From Cercophora sp. LCS_1 (lineage: Eukaryota > Ascomycota > Sordariomycetes > Sordariales > Lasiosphaeriaceae): DNA of 64,000 nucleotides. This document shows, in pieces, positions 32,499 through 42,855 of this stretch; position 1 is the stretch's first letter, and each line of letters begins with the position of its first letter. Location: contig JAPZLL010000022.1 in assembly GCA_036250225.1 (NCBI GenBank), forward strand, positions 544,178 to 608,177, written 5' to 3'. A program made the position numbers and the translations under genes. Below the pieces are notes generated by a model. The model made no database searches. It saw nothing but the letters and a program-made list of their open reading frames with translations, and had not been told where the DNA came from.

Positions 32499-33005
32499 GG
32501 CTGAAACGGTTATGAACGCGACAAATGAACGTCGCAAAGGGTGGAAAAGTCGACGTTTTACCCCCGCAACGACCCAACGTCAAGTCCGATGCTCAGTCAG
32601 CACGGCGGACGTCCGACACTCTCCATTTGACGCCGCAGCCCAACGAATCGGGCCTGCCATTGGTGCCGACTGTTTAGTCCCAACGGTGCGGGCTTGGCTG
32701 AACTCAATCGGGGGGCAAAGGGGCCCATTGTCACGATCGCAACTTCCTCGGGTGTCAAGTTCGAATCAAGCGAAAATTGCACCCGGAAGATTTTATTAAG
32801 GCCCAAAGGGACCAGCAGGGTGCAAGTGGATGTTTCATCTTGGATAGTGCGTGTTCGCATTGTTACCCCATCTTCGTGGACTGAGATCAGAACAGAACCA
32901 CTTTGGTACCCAGTTACGAGAGCAACAAGATCCAGATTGACGCGGACAATGTGCTGACTCTCATGCCAAAATCCGTTCCCCTCCCTACCCCGGACAACGA
33001 ATAGC

Positions 33006-34592
33006 TCACCAACCCTCCGGGCTCGAATCCTTGATCGCCGCCCTGACCTCCTTCCGCTTCCCCTCCCTGAGCTCGATCGAATGCGGCGGCAACAAATAGA
33101 TAAACCCCTTCTTGTCCTCCGGTTTCGCGGGCTCGACCCACAAACCCTCCGGCCACTTCCTACCAGGCCACTGGTTCGGCATAAAGACGTCTGGCAAATT
33201 ATCAACCACAAACGCGGCCTGCATAAGACGCGGCAACTTGGCTGCACAATGCTCGGCTAGCTGGCTAACCTTGGCTCTCACAAGCCTCTGATGCTCGCCG
33301 CTGCACTGATCCAAAAAAGAGGGAGCCGGCATCTCGTCATATGGATTCAAGACAATATGCTCCCAAATGTACCAGTTGCAGTCAAACTGCGCATCGATGT
33401 CCACATACTCGACATTCGGCGGCAGGAGATCGCAGAGACTCATCTCCTCGATCTCTTCGGGCAGCGCAAACAGCGCGGTGAGAGGCACGTGAAGATGCGT
33501 GACGTGCACCAGCGACGGCAGGCACGAGAGACGCTGGTCCGCGCCCAGATACACCTTCCAGCTAAGTCTGTTCCTGCAGGGCGTGAAGCGGAGGGATTTC
33601 AAGGTGCCAGCGCGGAGGGCGAACGCGTCGTTGAAGCCAGGGTCGACCCGCATTTCGGGAGGCGCGCCCTCGTGAACGACCACGCTTGGACAGTCGGCGC
33701 GGATATCAATGGACTCGAGGCTCTTGAACTCCTTTTTGCACATGGAGTAGAACCAGTCACCCGAGATATGGGCGTCGAGGAGGCGCAAGCCCGTCAGATC
33801 TTTCCACCTGCCGGGGTTTCGGTCAAAGCCGGTCTCGACTTGTTCAATTCCACGGAATCCCCCCATCGTGAGCGTGACATTCGCGAGGGAGCCCGGCACG
33901 AAAATTTCCACGAGGTTGAAAAACTCCGGGTGGCCCTGGGTGAGTAGAGATTTGATCGACCCAAAGGGCTTGGGCGGCTTTGGCTCGTCTGCGGACGCGG
34001 GCTCCGGCGGCTCGTCTGCAAATGAGCGGCAGATTCTCCAGCAGAGATCCCAGGGCTCGTTCGATTCCTGCTGCTTGTCGACACGCCAAACCCTCAGCCC
34101 GGGGGACAGACACAACACCAAGGCACATGCGAGGGCGGCTGTGTGAGGACGCAGGGCGTTTGGGTCCACTGCTGCACCTTGGGCGAGGTGTCGTCGGATG
34201 GCGCTGTCGACCTTGGGATACTTTTTCTGCACGGTCTTGAGCAGCGCCATCACGATCCTCGCGTCGTTCTCCCCAGCAACTCCAAAATGCGTGTTAGTGA
34301 GGTGGAGATGCCGAACCATTGCTCCTCGACTCTCCTTCTTGACGAGGGTGCGGGCAAGCATGCCGAGTGATACATTGTCGGTGATTCTGATGGAGCGATA
34401 GAGGTGCTCGGTTGCGATGTGCCTGAACTTGCGATTGACTTTGATGAGGGCGACAAGATCGTCGCGGCGTGATTTCGCCGTGGCCTCGAGGGAGGAGTTG
34501 TTTTCTTTGGCAAGGTAGGCCTCGGTCCAACGAGGGGAGAGCTGCCGGGCGATGTCGTGCAGCATTTCATTGGGCAACGAAACAATCTTCAT
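33006..34592 (-). CDS. F-box-like protein with leucine-rich-type C-terminal part
   Basis: Single exon, 528 aa from the ATG at 34592. The N-terminus VSLPNEMLHDIARQLSPRW.. ..LIKVNRKFRHIATEHLY has the F-box pattern (L-P-x-E-x-L-x-x-I) with a ~30-residue insertion between its helices. The rest contains irregular beta/alpha units (TGLRLLDAHISGDWFY, AGTLKSLRFTPCRN, LVHVTHLHVPLTAL, NVEYVDIDAQFD) like those of fungal F-box/LRR-type proteins. Such proteins commonly present substrates to SCF ubiquitin ligases; the target is unknown. Confidence 0.75.
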   Translation of the reverse strand: MKIVSLPNEMLHDIARQLSPRWTEAYLAKENNSSLEATAKSRRDDLVALIKVNRKFRHIATEHLYRSIRITDNVSLGMLARTLVKKESRGAMVRHLHLTNTHFGVAGENDARIVMALLKTVQKKYPKVDSAIRRHLAQGAAVDPNALRPHTAALACALVLCLSPGLRVWRVDKQQESNEPWDLCWRICRSFADEPPEPASADEPKPPKPFGSIKSLLTQGHPEFFNLVEIFVPGSLANVTLTMGGFRGIEQVETGFDRNPGRWKDLTGLRLLDAHISGDWFYSMCKKEFKSLESIDIRADCPSVVVHEGAPPEMRVDPGFNDAFALRAGTLKSLRFTPCRNRLSWKVYLGADQRLSCLPSLVHVTHLHVPLTALFALPEEIEEMSLCDLLPPNVEYVDIDAQFDCNWYIWEHIVLNPYDEMPAPSFLDQCSGEHQRLVRAKVSQLAEHCAAKLPRLMQAAFVVDNLPDVFMPNQWPGRKWPEGLWVEPAKPEDKKGFIYLLPPHSIELREGKRKEVRAAIKDSSPEGW

Positions 34593-35191
34593 GATTGCGT
34601 CTGCGAGGATTTTGTTAGCGCGGATGCCTTGTCGGGGAGGCACACGGAGACTTGATGGGCAGCTAGAAGGAACTGACCGTTGCAAGGGTTGATCGAAAGG
34701 CGGAGGGCGTTTCACCCCGCCGCAAGCGCAATGAAAGCCTAGGGGACCGTTGAAGCGCCACGTAGGAGGCGTATGTCCGGCCACGGCGCCAACGAGAAGT
34801 CCCAGGAGCAGTCACAGGCGGAGTGACGGGTGAAGGGAAAACGGCTTGAGGAGACACAGGAGGAGGGAAGGAAAGCCCAGCAAGAAATGCATTTCTCCGC
34901 CGAAATTGACAAAACTCGAAGACGCCACAAGCCAAAGCTTATCTGCGTGTCCACCAGGGCTGGCAAAACGCCCTGCCCTGATATCGGGATCCGAAGTCGT
35001 TATCAAGTTCTTCGGTGGGCGTCGGGCCGAGATGAGAGCTTGAGGCTTGGGGTAAGCGATCCTGGCAATGTCATCAGCGCAAGTAGGTCAGAATGGCACG
35101 CTGATAACTGAAAACCACGGCATTCAAACTACCGGAATAACCATATCTCATAGTGCTGTTAAGTAGCGATTCTGTGGCTCCCACATCTTTC
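34593..35191. other. intergenic, no gene recognised
   Basis: 5' flank of the F-box-like gene and 3' flank of the GH2 gene. Confidence 0.45.
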
Positions 35192-37344
35192 TCACGCTCT
35201 CGCCTCAGCTGCATCGTAAAGTGCCTGGATATCCGCCCGCCACTGCTTAACATTGGCACGAAGGAAGTTGCGGTCGTATGACACCAACCCGTTGATCTCC
35301 CCCTCCACGTCGGTTGTTTGCGTCCACACGGCTGCGCTGCAGTTGAACCGCGCAATTTGATCGCGGAGGAGACCGAGCAACACATGTGAGCGGTATTCGT
35401 ACGATGCTAGATCGGCGTTGATTTCGTATGTGCTGTACATGTCTCTGACGGCTTCTTCAATGGGCCACAGGCTGGAACCTGTTAGCAACGTTGTACCCTG
35501 TCCAAGTGGAAAAAGGGTGACTGACTTTCTCTCAGGCGGGACATGACCGATCCCGCCAAACTCGCCCTGAATACCGATGCGTCTGTTGTCATACGCTGAC
35601 GAAGGTCCGCTGTAAAATGGCGTGCCGCACTGTGGCTCTGCGTAGTGGTGATTGTCCTGCTATCAGTTAGTGACAGGCCAGCCCCAGGACTGCGTACGAC
35701 CAACCGAAAAGTCACCGGCCCCATGATCCCACCATCCGGAGACGGCATTCACCAATCTTGTCGGGTCCATCGAACGAATCTCGTCCGTAATTCTAAACTC
35801 AGGGTTGACTCTCGGCCTGTCGAGCTGCCCCCATCCCTCGTTGTAAATGATCCAGGCCGCAATCGAAGGGTAGCTCTTGTGCTCGTCGACCATCAGTTTG
35901 ACCTGACGCTCAAACTCGGCCTGCTGGGCATCAGTGGGAGGTTGATCGTGCGCGTTGCTTGTTGGTCTCATCGACGGCATGTCCTGAAACACGAGCAACC
36001 CTAGCTGATCGCACGCGTGGTAAAAGAGATCGGGCTCAATCTTGATCTTGGAGTTGTCAGCATCTTGAGGTCAACAGCGAGGTGGCCCTTACATGTTTGC
36101 GGACCATGTTCATCCCAACTAATTTTAGCAGTTTGATATCGAACAACATAGCGTCGATGGTCGGAGGCACATAGATTCCATCCGGCCAGTATCCTTGGTC
36201 CAGGGTGCCAAACAGAAACACAAACTCGCCGTTGAGGAGGGGACGCTGGACTCCATTGACGACCCCCCTGGAAATAGTTCTGAAACCGGTATAGCTGGCT
36301 GCCATGTCGTTTCCCATCGTGACTGTGATATTGTAGAGGTTGGGTTCTTCCGGCGTCCAAAGAGCTGGCGAATCAACCCTAAAGTTGAACTGTTGGTCTG
36401 AGTATGTCGAGTGCATCGCAACTTCTTTGCCAGTGTTGTCTAGAATCCGGATCGTAACATCGTGTGGAACGCCCGAGGAGCTGTTGATGTAACCAGAAAC
36501 TCGAAGGCTGTCAGCAGGCCGCTAAAAGTCAAAAATAAAGGGAAGGGCTGTTATTTACCATCGCCATGCATTCCAGCTGCGATATTCATACTCCTGATGT
36601 GCCGCGCAGGCACGCTCTCCAACCAGACTGTCTGCCAGATCCCAGAACATGGAGTGTAGAAAATGTGAGACTGGTCAACGGCCTGTTTCCCGCTCGGTAT
36701 GTAGTATGGCGGCTCGTTGGTAGGGTCGAAAACCGCAACAAGCCTGCGACGTTAGCTGACATCCAACACACACAAAATTGGTAGTCCACCTACAGATCGT
36801 TTGGTCCATGTCGGATGTGGTCTTTGATGTCGATCGAGAACCTGAAATAGCCACCCGTATTCGAACCCACCTTGTGTCCGTTGAGAAACACAGTGGCTTC
36901 GTAATCGACGGCCTCAAAGTGCAGCAGAACGCGGCCGTCGGTTGGCCAGTCGTGCGTCAGGTTGAAGGTTGTGCCAAACCACATCCATTTGATGCCCTGC
37001 TCCTGGATCCCAGACAGACCGCTTTCAATGCACGAGGGAATCAGTACCTCCCTTGCAAGCGGCAGACCGGGGGGTGTCAGGAGGTCCTCGGCGCTCGCAG
37101 CAGGTCGATAGGTCCAGATTCCATTCAGGTTCTGCCATCTCTCTCGGAACAGCAGTGGCCGTGGGTGTTGCGGCCAGGGGTGAGTGCCGACTTGGCCAGT
37201 CCAGTTCGTTTCCAGAGGCGGCGCGGCGACATGGTAGCGCTTCGGGAAGCTATCCGTCGCGGCATTGGGCACATTCGCAAGAGCTTTGATGGGGAATAAG
37301 CCAGCGATAACCAAAGCAAATCGGAAAACAGAAGGGATGGCCAT
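35192..37344 (-). CDS. GH2-family glycosidase, secreted, with a frame conflict
   Basis: Exons 37344-36794, 36743-36559, 36521-36093, 36046-35705, 35656-35526 and 35471-35192, about 638 aa. A signal peptide (VFRFALVIAGLFPIKALA) precedes the sugar-binding domain (FRERWQNLNGIWTYRP), the immunoglobulin-like domain (LWTPEEPNLYNITV) and the TIM barrel: RKH-IKIEPDLFYHACDQLG across an intron, acid/base Glu in YNEGWGQ and nucleophile Glu in IQGEFGG. Likely a beta-galactosidase, mannosidase or glucuronidase-type enzyme; specificity unclear. Exon 2 ends in phase 1 while exon 3 starts in phase 0, with only 37 nt between, so one base is unaccounted for: a recent frameshift or a sequence error. All other joins fit. 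Confidence 0.8.
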
Positions 37345-38727
37345 GGTGAGATAAGAGCGCAAGCTACGGGGAGCTGGCGTGAGAAAATGGAGGGCAGTGT
37401 TGCAACTTGCGAGATGCCGCCGGGTTCTGTTTGGCGAGGGGGGAAGAGACGGTTGGAGGCCTAATGAGAAAGAGAAGGACCAACTGAGTTCCTTCCCTTG
37501 CGTGCAGTGCTCACGAGGACAGAGTTTTCGTCTGAAGCCAAAACCTGGAACATCGTTCTTTCCTCGCAGCGGGGTTCTTATGCTTGTTCAACGCCCCATT
37601 AGCCTGTTGCAATCCTTCGGATCATTTTCCCAAGGCCTGCGTAACCCATGCCACGCGCGCAATGAGAGCGATCGTATGGGAGATTTCTGCTCGGCCGAGA
37701 TGGGTGCAAAAGGGGGGTAACCACGTTCCCGTGCACTTTTGTGCGAGGTTACGATGCTTTGGTGTGAGGTCGTCGAACGAGACCATATGCAAGGATTTTC
37801 CACCGAAGTCGCAGCCATGGCCAAGTACCGAGGGATGCTGACCTCTGGCCGCCGGCATCGTGACCATTTTAATATGCCAGCCATATTGACCGTAACATTG
37901 CAGTTGCATTGCTTGGCCAGAACAACACGCGGGTTCAGTTGGGGAAGTCGGTTGAACTGAGACACCTGCGTCATAGCGCTTGGCACCATAACCTCTTGAC
38001 CGAGCGTTTGGATCTTTGCAATGTATCCCATCGCCTCAACACAAACAGAAACACCACCAAAACGGACGGCTAGTCAGTTAGTGAGGGGTAGGGGGCCACC
38101 ATAGCGCATAGTCTCCTGTGGCCCTCAGCTGGCGAGGATGAGAAAGCGAGTCTGATACAATGGGAGATAACGGAAGACATAGATGGAGCACCAAGTGCCT
38201 CGGTCAGTACTTGAATCCAAGTCGGGGGTTCGTTGTAGACCGTTGCAGGCCGACACTGGTTTCGAAAATAGAATCAGTGCCTCTTTTTATGATACTTCCG
38301 GCTTTTGAAGACCTGATGACGCATTGGGAACTTGGGCTTATTACTTTTTAGTGAATTGATATCCCTTCAACTTTGTACGCAACGCTTATTTTGTCAAAAC
38401 CTTGTCTGGTTGACGAGGCTCCGTCATCAAAACCCGAGGCCCTTGGCTACGATCTCGAGTCATCGCGGGGGGAAGCATACGGGGATACACCTTTATGAAA
38501 AGGGCCAGAGATATTTGTTTTTAGTACCTATTAAACTTACTTCTTTATCCGTCAGGTCCGAGCAGGTCGCATTCAAGAAGGCAATGCGGAGTTGGCAAGT
38601 GTGGTGGGCGGTCCCATGGTTTGAGAAGCCAGAGTTGACATTCGTATATTGTAAGGCTCCAGCAATGGAGACTCCTCGCAGACGAAGCCGCGGATTCACA
38701 ATACCTGCCTTGGTGATTGATTGCCTG
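37345..38727. other. intergenic with a decayed repeat fragment
   Basis: No gene recognised. About 38290-38440 resembles 28695-28830 (for example GATATCCCTTCAACTTT and TTATTTTGTCAA). Confidence 0.45.
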
Positions 38728-39825
38728 CTATTTGGAGAGTGACAAGTCCGTCAACCCTTCTTGCCCTTGTTCCTCCACGTGCACCCTCCGAAATTCATTC
38801 CTCAGAGCACACTTTCCCACACTCCTCCCATTCGCTTTGCACTCGCCGCATTCTTTTCCATGCGCCACAAGGAGCCGGTGCAGCGCGTACTTGTCCTCGT
38901 CGGGCACCCTAGCATCGAGATGCAGGTGCGTCTCGTCCCTGCTCGCCCCTCGCGGCCGCCAGCCCAGCAGGCCGGTGATTCGCCAGACGTGCGTGTCGAC
39001 GGCGAAGCTCTGGCGGCCCAACGAGAACAGCATGACGCAACTGGCCGTTTTCGGGCCCACCCCCTTGAAGGAGAGCAGCTCGCGCATCACCTCGTCGTTG
39101 CTCGGCAGCTGACGCAGCGCTTCCAAGCTGTAGGTGCCGTACCGCGCCTTCACCTGCTGCAGCACCTGCAAGATGACGCGCGACTTGACGGCGCCCAGCC
39201 CGCCGCACCGTATCGCATTTTCCAGCTTGGTCTGCCCTCCGTCGACAATGGCGTCCCACCGGTCACTGCTGCCGTATGCTGCATCCATGCTCCGCTTCGC
39301 GCGCGCCGAGTTGGTGTCCGACGTGTTTTGCGAGAGAATGGTTCGGACGAGGGCGTCGAGGACCGACGGCGAGTCGCCACACCCGGAGCGGTCCGCCGGA
39401 GCGACGAGCTTCGCCGGCGTTGGGCGGCTGCGTGGCCCGTGGAGGGAGGTGAGGATTGACAGGGCCGTCTTGACCTCCTCGCAGGTTGGGTGGGGATACG
39501 AGGGGAAAGGGGATTCGTGGTTGTACTTCGTATACAAAAGCAACTTTTTGTCGTACAGAGAGGAGTTGGAGTTGTTTTGTGTGTGCGGAAAAGAAGAAGA
39601 AGGAAAAGAAGAAGAGGTAGATTTGCCCTCCTCAACCTTTACTTTTTTGAGAGGATCAGTGGGCAGAGGTGCCGGGTTTGGGCGTTTGCCGCGGAGCAGG
39701 CGGGGCTCCGCCTTTGCAGCCAGCCCGGTGTCTTGTTCGACCACGTTCGAGAGCTTAGCCTTTCGAAACGCCTGCTGTCTCCGGGTGGATCCCTCCATGG
39801 CTTCGATTTGGTTTGGTAGCTTCAT
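38728..39825 (-). CDS. HhH-GPD DNA glycosylase (endonuclease III-like)
   Basis: Single exon, 365 aa from the ATG at 39825 (an in-frame ATG at 39798 is possible). The Lys/Ser-rich N-terminal ~90 residues are probably disordered. The HhH-GPD core has ILSQNTSDTNSARA, the helix-hairpin-helix LLSFKGVGPKTASC with its catalytic-type Lys, and the catalytic Asp in FAVDTHVWRI. A C-terminal CGECKANGRSVGKC cluster resembles the iron-sulphur loop of Nth proteins but with different spacing, so iron-sulphur binding is doubtful. Predicted to excise damaged bases in the nucleus during base-excision repair. Confidence 0.9.
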   Translation of the reverse strand: MKLPNQIEAMEGSTRRQQAFRKAKLSNVVEQDTGLAAKAEPRLLRGKRPNPAPLPTDPLKKVKVEEGKSTSSSFPSSSFPHTQNNSNSSLYDKKLLLYTKYNHESPFPSYPHPTCEEVKTALSILTSLHGPRSRPTPAKLVAPADRSGCGDSPSVLDALVRTILSQNTSDTNSARAKRSMDAAYGSSDRWDAIVDGGQTKLENAIRCGGLGAVKSRVILQVLQQVKARYGTYSLEALRQLPSNDEVMRELLSFKGVGPKTASCVMLFSLGRQSFAVDTHVWRITGLLGWRPRGASRDETHLHLDARVPDEDKYALHRLLVAHGKECGECKANGRSVGKCALRNEFRRVHVEEQGQEGLTDLSLSK

Positions 39826-40999
39826 CTGAATTTCAGACGTCAAAAAGCAGAAAACAAATGGCTGCGGTGAGCTTCAGCAGGGTTTAGCGGAGAGTGGCGA
39901 CCGTGGCTAGGATAATGATGTCATAAGAGTTGACTAGTGGAGATAGTGCGCCTGGGCCGTCGTCGAGGACCTTAATTTTCCTTTGTACGCTCTTTGAAAT
40001 GCAGCAGCCGCAGAGTCCATGAAGTTGACGGTGAAGCCGCTCCAGGTGAGTCCTAATCACACCGGTGCCCAATTTTCATGCTCCAGTCCTGACATATGAT
40101 GACTATGGGACCAAGTTGTTGGAGCTTGCTGGGGTTACGTCAGCTGTTTTCTTCTGAGACCAGGATCGATAGAGCCAAAATAGCGGAAATGTGCCTTTAC
40201 AGTGGGCCACGTCCTCTGTAATAGAACCCAGACTGGTACGCCGACGGCTGAAAAAAGTAACGCAGTTGTTTGCCCTTCACCCGCCTTGTGAGCCCCAAAC
40301 CCCATGTTGGGCTCGGTGTGCATTCGCGGTCTAACTCTAGCCTCCAGGCGAGGTAGGTAGCATTGTCAAGCAAGGCGCATATGCTCCGAGTTCATCGATG
40401 CTTACTGAAAGGGTCAGAGCCCCCTCTCGGCTATGCAACACGGCACACTGGAAAGTTCCCAAGTCGCATTCCGCCCTTCCCCGCTATGCCAATGCTACTC
40501 ATCACCAAATAAACACCAAAGCATTGGATGGTGCTTTGGCCCGGTGGCGATACTCGATGTCAGCAAGAAATCCCAGCGTCGTATTCCGCGCTGCAATTCC
40601 CGCTATCCCCGCTGATTTCACCTGGAAATGCAGCTCAGGCCCAAGTAAACATTGTCGGTAACGATTTATCCGGGCGGGAGAGGGGGGGAAAGGTCTTACC
40701 CAAGGGGACGGAAACCGCAAAATGTGGCGATGTGCTCAATGAGCTGAACTGTGCCCGCTTGCCGCTTTTACTCCTTTAACAAGGTTTTCGAATCTCCTTT
40801 AGTATGACTGTCCTGGTATAAGGCGGCACGGCATGGCAGTTGGGCTAGAAGCTCCCCTGAGCGTTGCGAAGTATATATATTCTCTTCATGGCCACCCCGT
40901 TCTTCAAGTGGAGGGCTGCATTGTCTTGCGCCTTGCACGAAAACAACCTCCTTTCCCCAACTGAACACAAAAATTCCATCTCCATCTCTCGTTTTCATC
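39826..40999. other. intergenic, promoter side of a secreted-protein gene
   Basis: No gene recognised. Short frames only. Confidence 0.45.
40872..40880 (+). promoter_or_regulatory. TATA box of the six-cysteine protein gene
   Basis: TATATATAT about 120 nt upstream of the start codon at 41000, with a C/T-rich, A-rich leader between. Confidence 0.5.
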
Positions 41000-41402
41000 A
41001 TGAAGTTCTCCTTGGCCTCTCTTCTTGCGCTGGTGGCGTACGTCACAGCTGCGCCGGCGTCAGAGGAATCTGCCCCCTTGGAGGTTAGGCAATCGTTACC
41101 TTCCATCAACTACCGGTCCTTCGTCAGTGGAGGCTGTCCAGGCTCCGGGACAGTCTTCAACTCGAGGGTCAATGCATGTTCCGTTATTCCTGGTTCCAGC
41201 ACGAGATTGGAGACTGTGCCGGGAATTTGCGTGGGTGAGTATATGTGTCTTTACCATAAAGCAGGTAGAACCGGGCACTCACACACATTTTGTAGTTCGC
41301 CTGTACCAGAATCCTGGATGCACTGGATCATCTCGTACAATGTCTTACAATGTTTGCACCGACACCAGAAATTACAACTCGATTAGGGTCACCTGTACCT
41401 GA
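41000..41402 (+). CDS. small secreted six-cysteine protein A
   Basis: Exons 41000-41234 and 41296-41402; intron 61 nt (GTGAGT..TGTAG) in phase 1; 113 aa. Signal peptide MKFSLASLLALVAYVTA, then a short acidic pro-segment ending LEVRQS, a possible Kex2-type site. The mature part has six cysteines with spacing 13-16-9-11-12 and a C-terminal half (VRLYQNPGCTGSS.. ..SIRVTC) that reads like a small beta-sheet, crystallin-like unit. No known family assigned with confidence. It shares cysteine spacing, exon-1 length and intron phase with the gene at 42255, so the two are probably paralogues. Likely extracellular; effector or antimicrobial-like roles are only guesses. Confidence 0.85.
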
Positions 41403-42254
41403 GATGCTTCGAAGCTGGAGTGTGTTTTTATCTTTTGTCTTCTTTCCTTTCTCCCTTTGGCCCGCAAAACAGGGCATGGCATGTGAAATTCTTGTTCTCT
41501 CTAGCTAGTTATCACCACTTGAGTTCGGTTGATTTGCTTGTGCAAGCGTCGAAAATCCGCATCAAGCTTATAGGCCCGAGATAACCTGCTTCCCAATGAC
41601 TTGCCCGATAACCGAGCTCAGTCGTGATTTCGTACCAAGCCGGGCCCAGTCCGAGCTGTAGAAAAAGACACGTCACGCTGTTCATCCCAGGCTTGTGTGG
41701 TGAGCTTTTTGGCATCTTGCCCATTGTGTAAGACAGCATTGCTTACGGTGGTGTGGTGGGCTGCGCAAAACTCTCGGCCCTGTCGCAACCAACCGAGCGG
41801 AAAGAAAATCCATGCAAGCGTCCGCATACCCGCTGGTGGGGTATATATATTTCTTTTAAGTAAAGCTCACTAGCGGGTGGCTATGCCAGCACAGCTCGAT
41901 GTAACGCAGAGTGATTGTGAGGTTGTATCCGTAGTAACGGACCTCCATTGTTGGTTGGTCGGTACGAAGAGCCCGGGCAGGATTTATGCCGAAGCAGTAC
42001 TTGAACGGCAAGGTAAGCAATCTACCAAATACAACGTATTGTCTCGCTAATCCGGGAACTCTGTCAAGTGCACCGTCTCCATGTCGACTTTAGGAGAGAC
42101 CCGACATCTCCCTACCTGTTACTTAAAAGCTTGAGTTATCTCCGTTTCACACCTAACTTCCCACAGTTTCCAAGATTTTGACCACACCAGAGCGTGTGAA
42201 CCACTTGAGCGGAAAGTTCTAATCCGACGACATCATCACTTTTAGTCCCCTGCA
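41403..42254. other. spacer between the two six-cysteine genes
   Basis: No frame with a signal peptide or the cysteine pattern. A TATATATAT run at about 41841 is too far (about 410 nt) from the next start codon to be assigned. Confidence 0.45.
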
Positions 42255-42670
42255 ATGGTTTCTCAAACCCTCATTTTCACCTGGCTACATGCAGCCGTAT
42301 CCTTGGGCGCCGCCATATCTCCCGGGAGCAGTCTTGTAGCCAGGAAAACGGCCGCCTCACTCATGACGTTCCCCGTCCCAAGCTGCAGTTCCAACGGCAT
42401 CATCGAGACCTTCACGAGTGACCGTTGCGTGCGTCTAGGGCCTCGTACCAAGGGTTTGGTAGTTCGGCAGATCACAAGTGGTTGTAAGCGTGAGTCATAT
42501 TCTAATCTTGGTTAATAAAAAAAGGTGAAAACCGGGAATGCAGCTAACGGGTGGTGAGGGGAATAGTTTTGGCATTTGCAACTGAGACTTGCTCTGGAAG
42601 GTTGACTCCGCTGGTTGTGAACCAGTGCTACGACATGACCCAGTTTGCCGCCTTGGTGGCAGACTGTTAG
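42255..42670 (+). CDS. small secreted six-cysteine protein B
   Basis: Exons 42255-42489 and 42567-42670; intron 77 nt (GTGAGT..AATAG) in phase 1; 112 aa. Signal peptide LIFTWLHAAVSLGAA, then a segment with a dibasic LVARKT. Six cysteines are spaced 13-18-9-11-12 (PSCSS, DRCVR, SGCK, ETCSG, NQCYD, ADC at the C-terminus). First exon length (235 nt), intron phase and intron position one residue after Cys3 are the same as in the gene at 41000, although overall identity is low. The acceptor at 42566 was chosen because it alone keeps the frame through the last three cysteines to the stop. Confidence 0.75.
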
Positions 42671-42855
42671 TGAAATGTTGGTGTAAACTCCAAATTCCCA
42701 ACCCTACTCAAACTCATCAACGACCTTGCGTCGAATTTGGAGTCGCTGTTTCTCATTGGGGGGTTCAAGGGAGCTGTGAAGTGTAAAGTAGAGATTTATT
42801 TCTTCTAAGCGCAAAGAGTCTAACGCGAGGCGGTTTGATTTGGTGGCTTGTGGCT

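Noticed and set aside
33291..33947. 218-codon plus-strand frame
   Set aside because: Shadow of the F-box-like gene.
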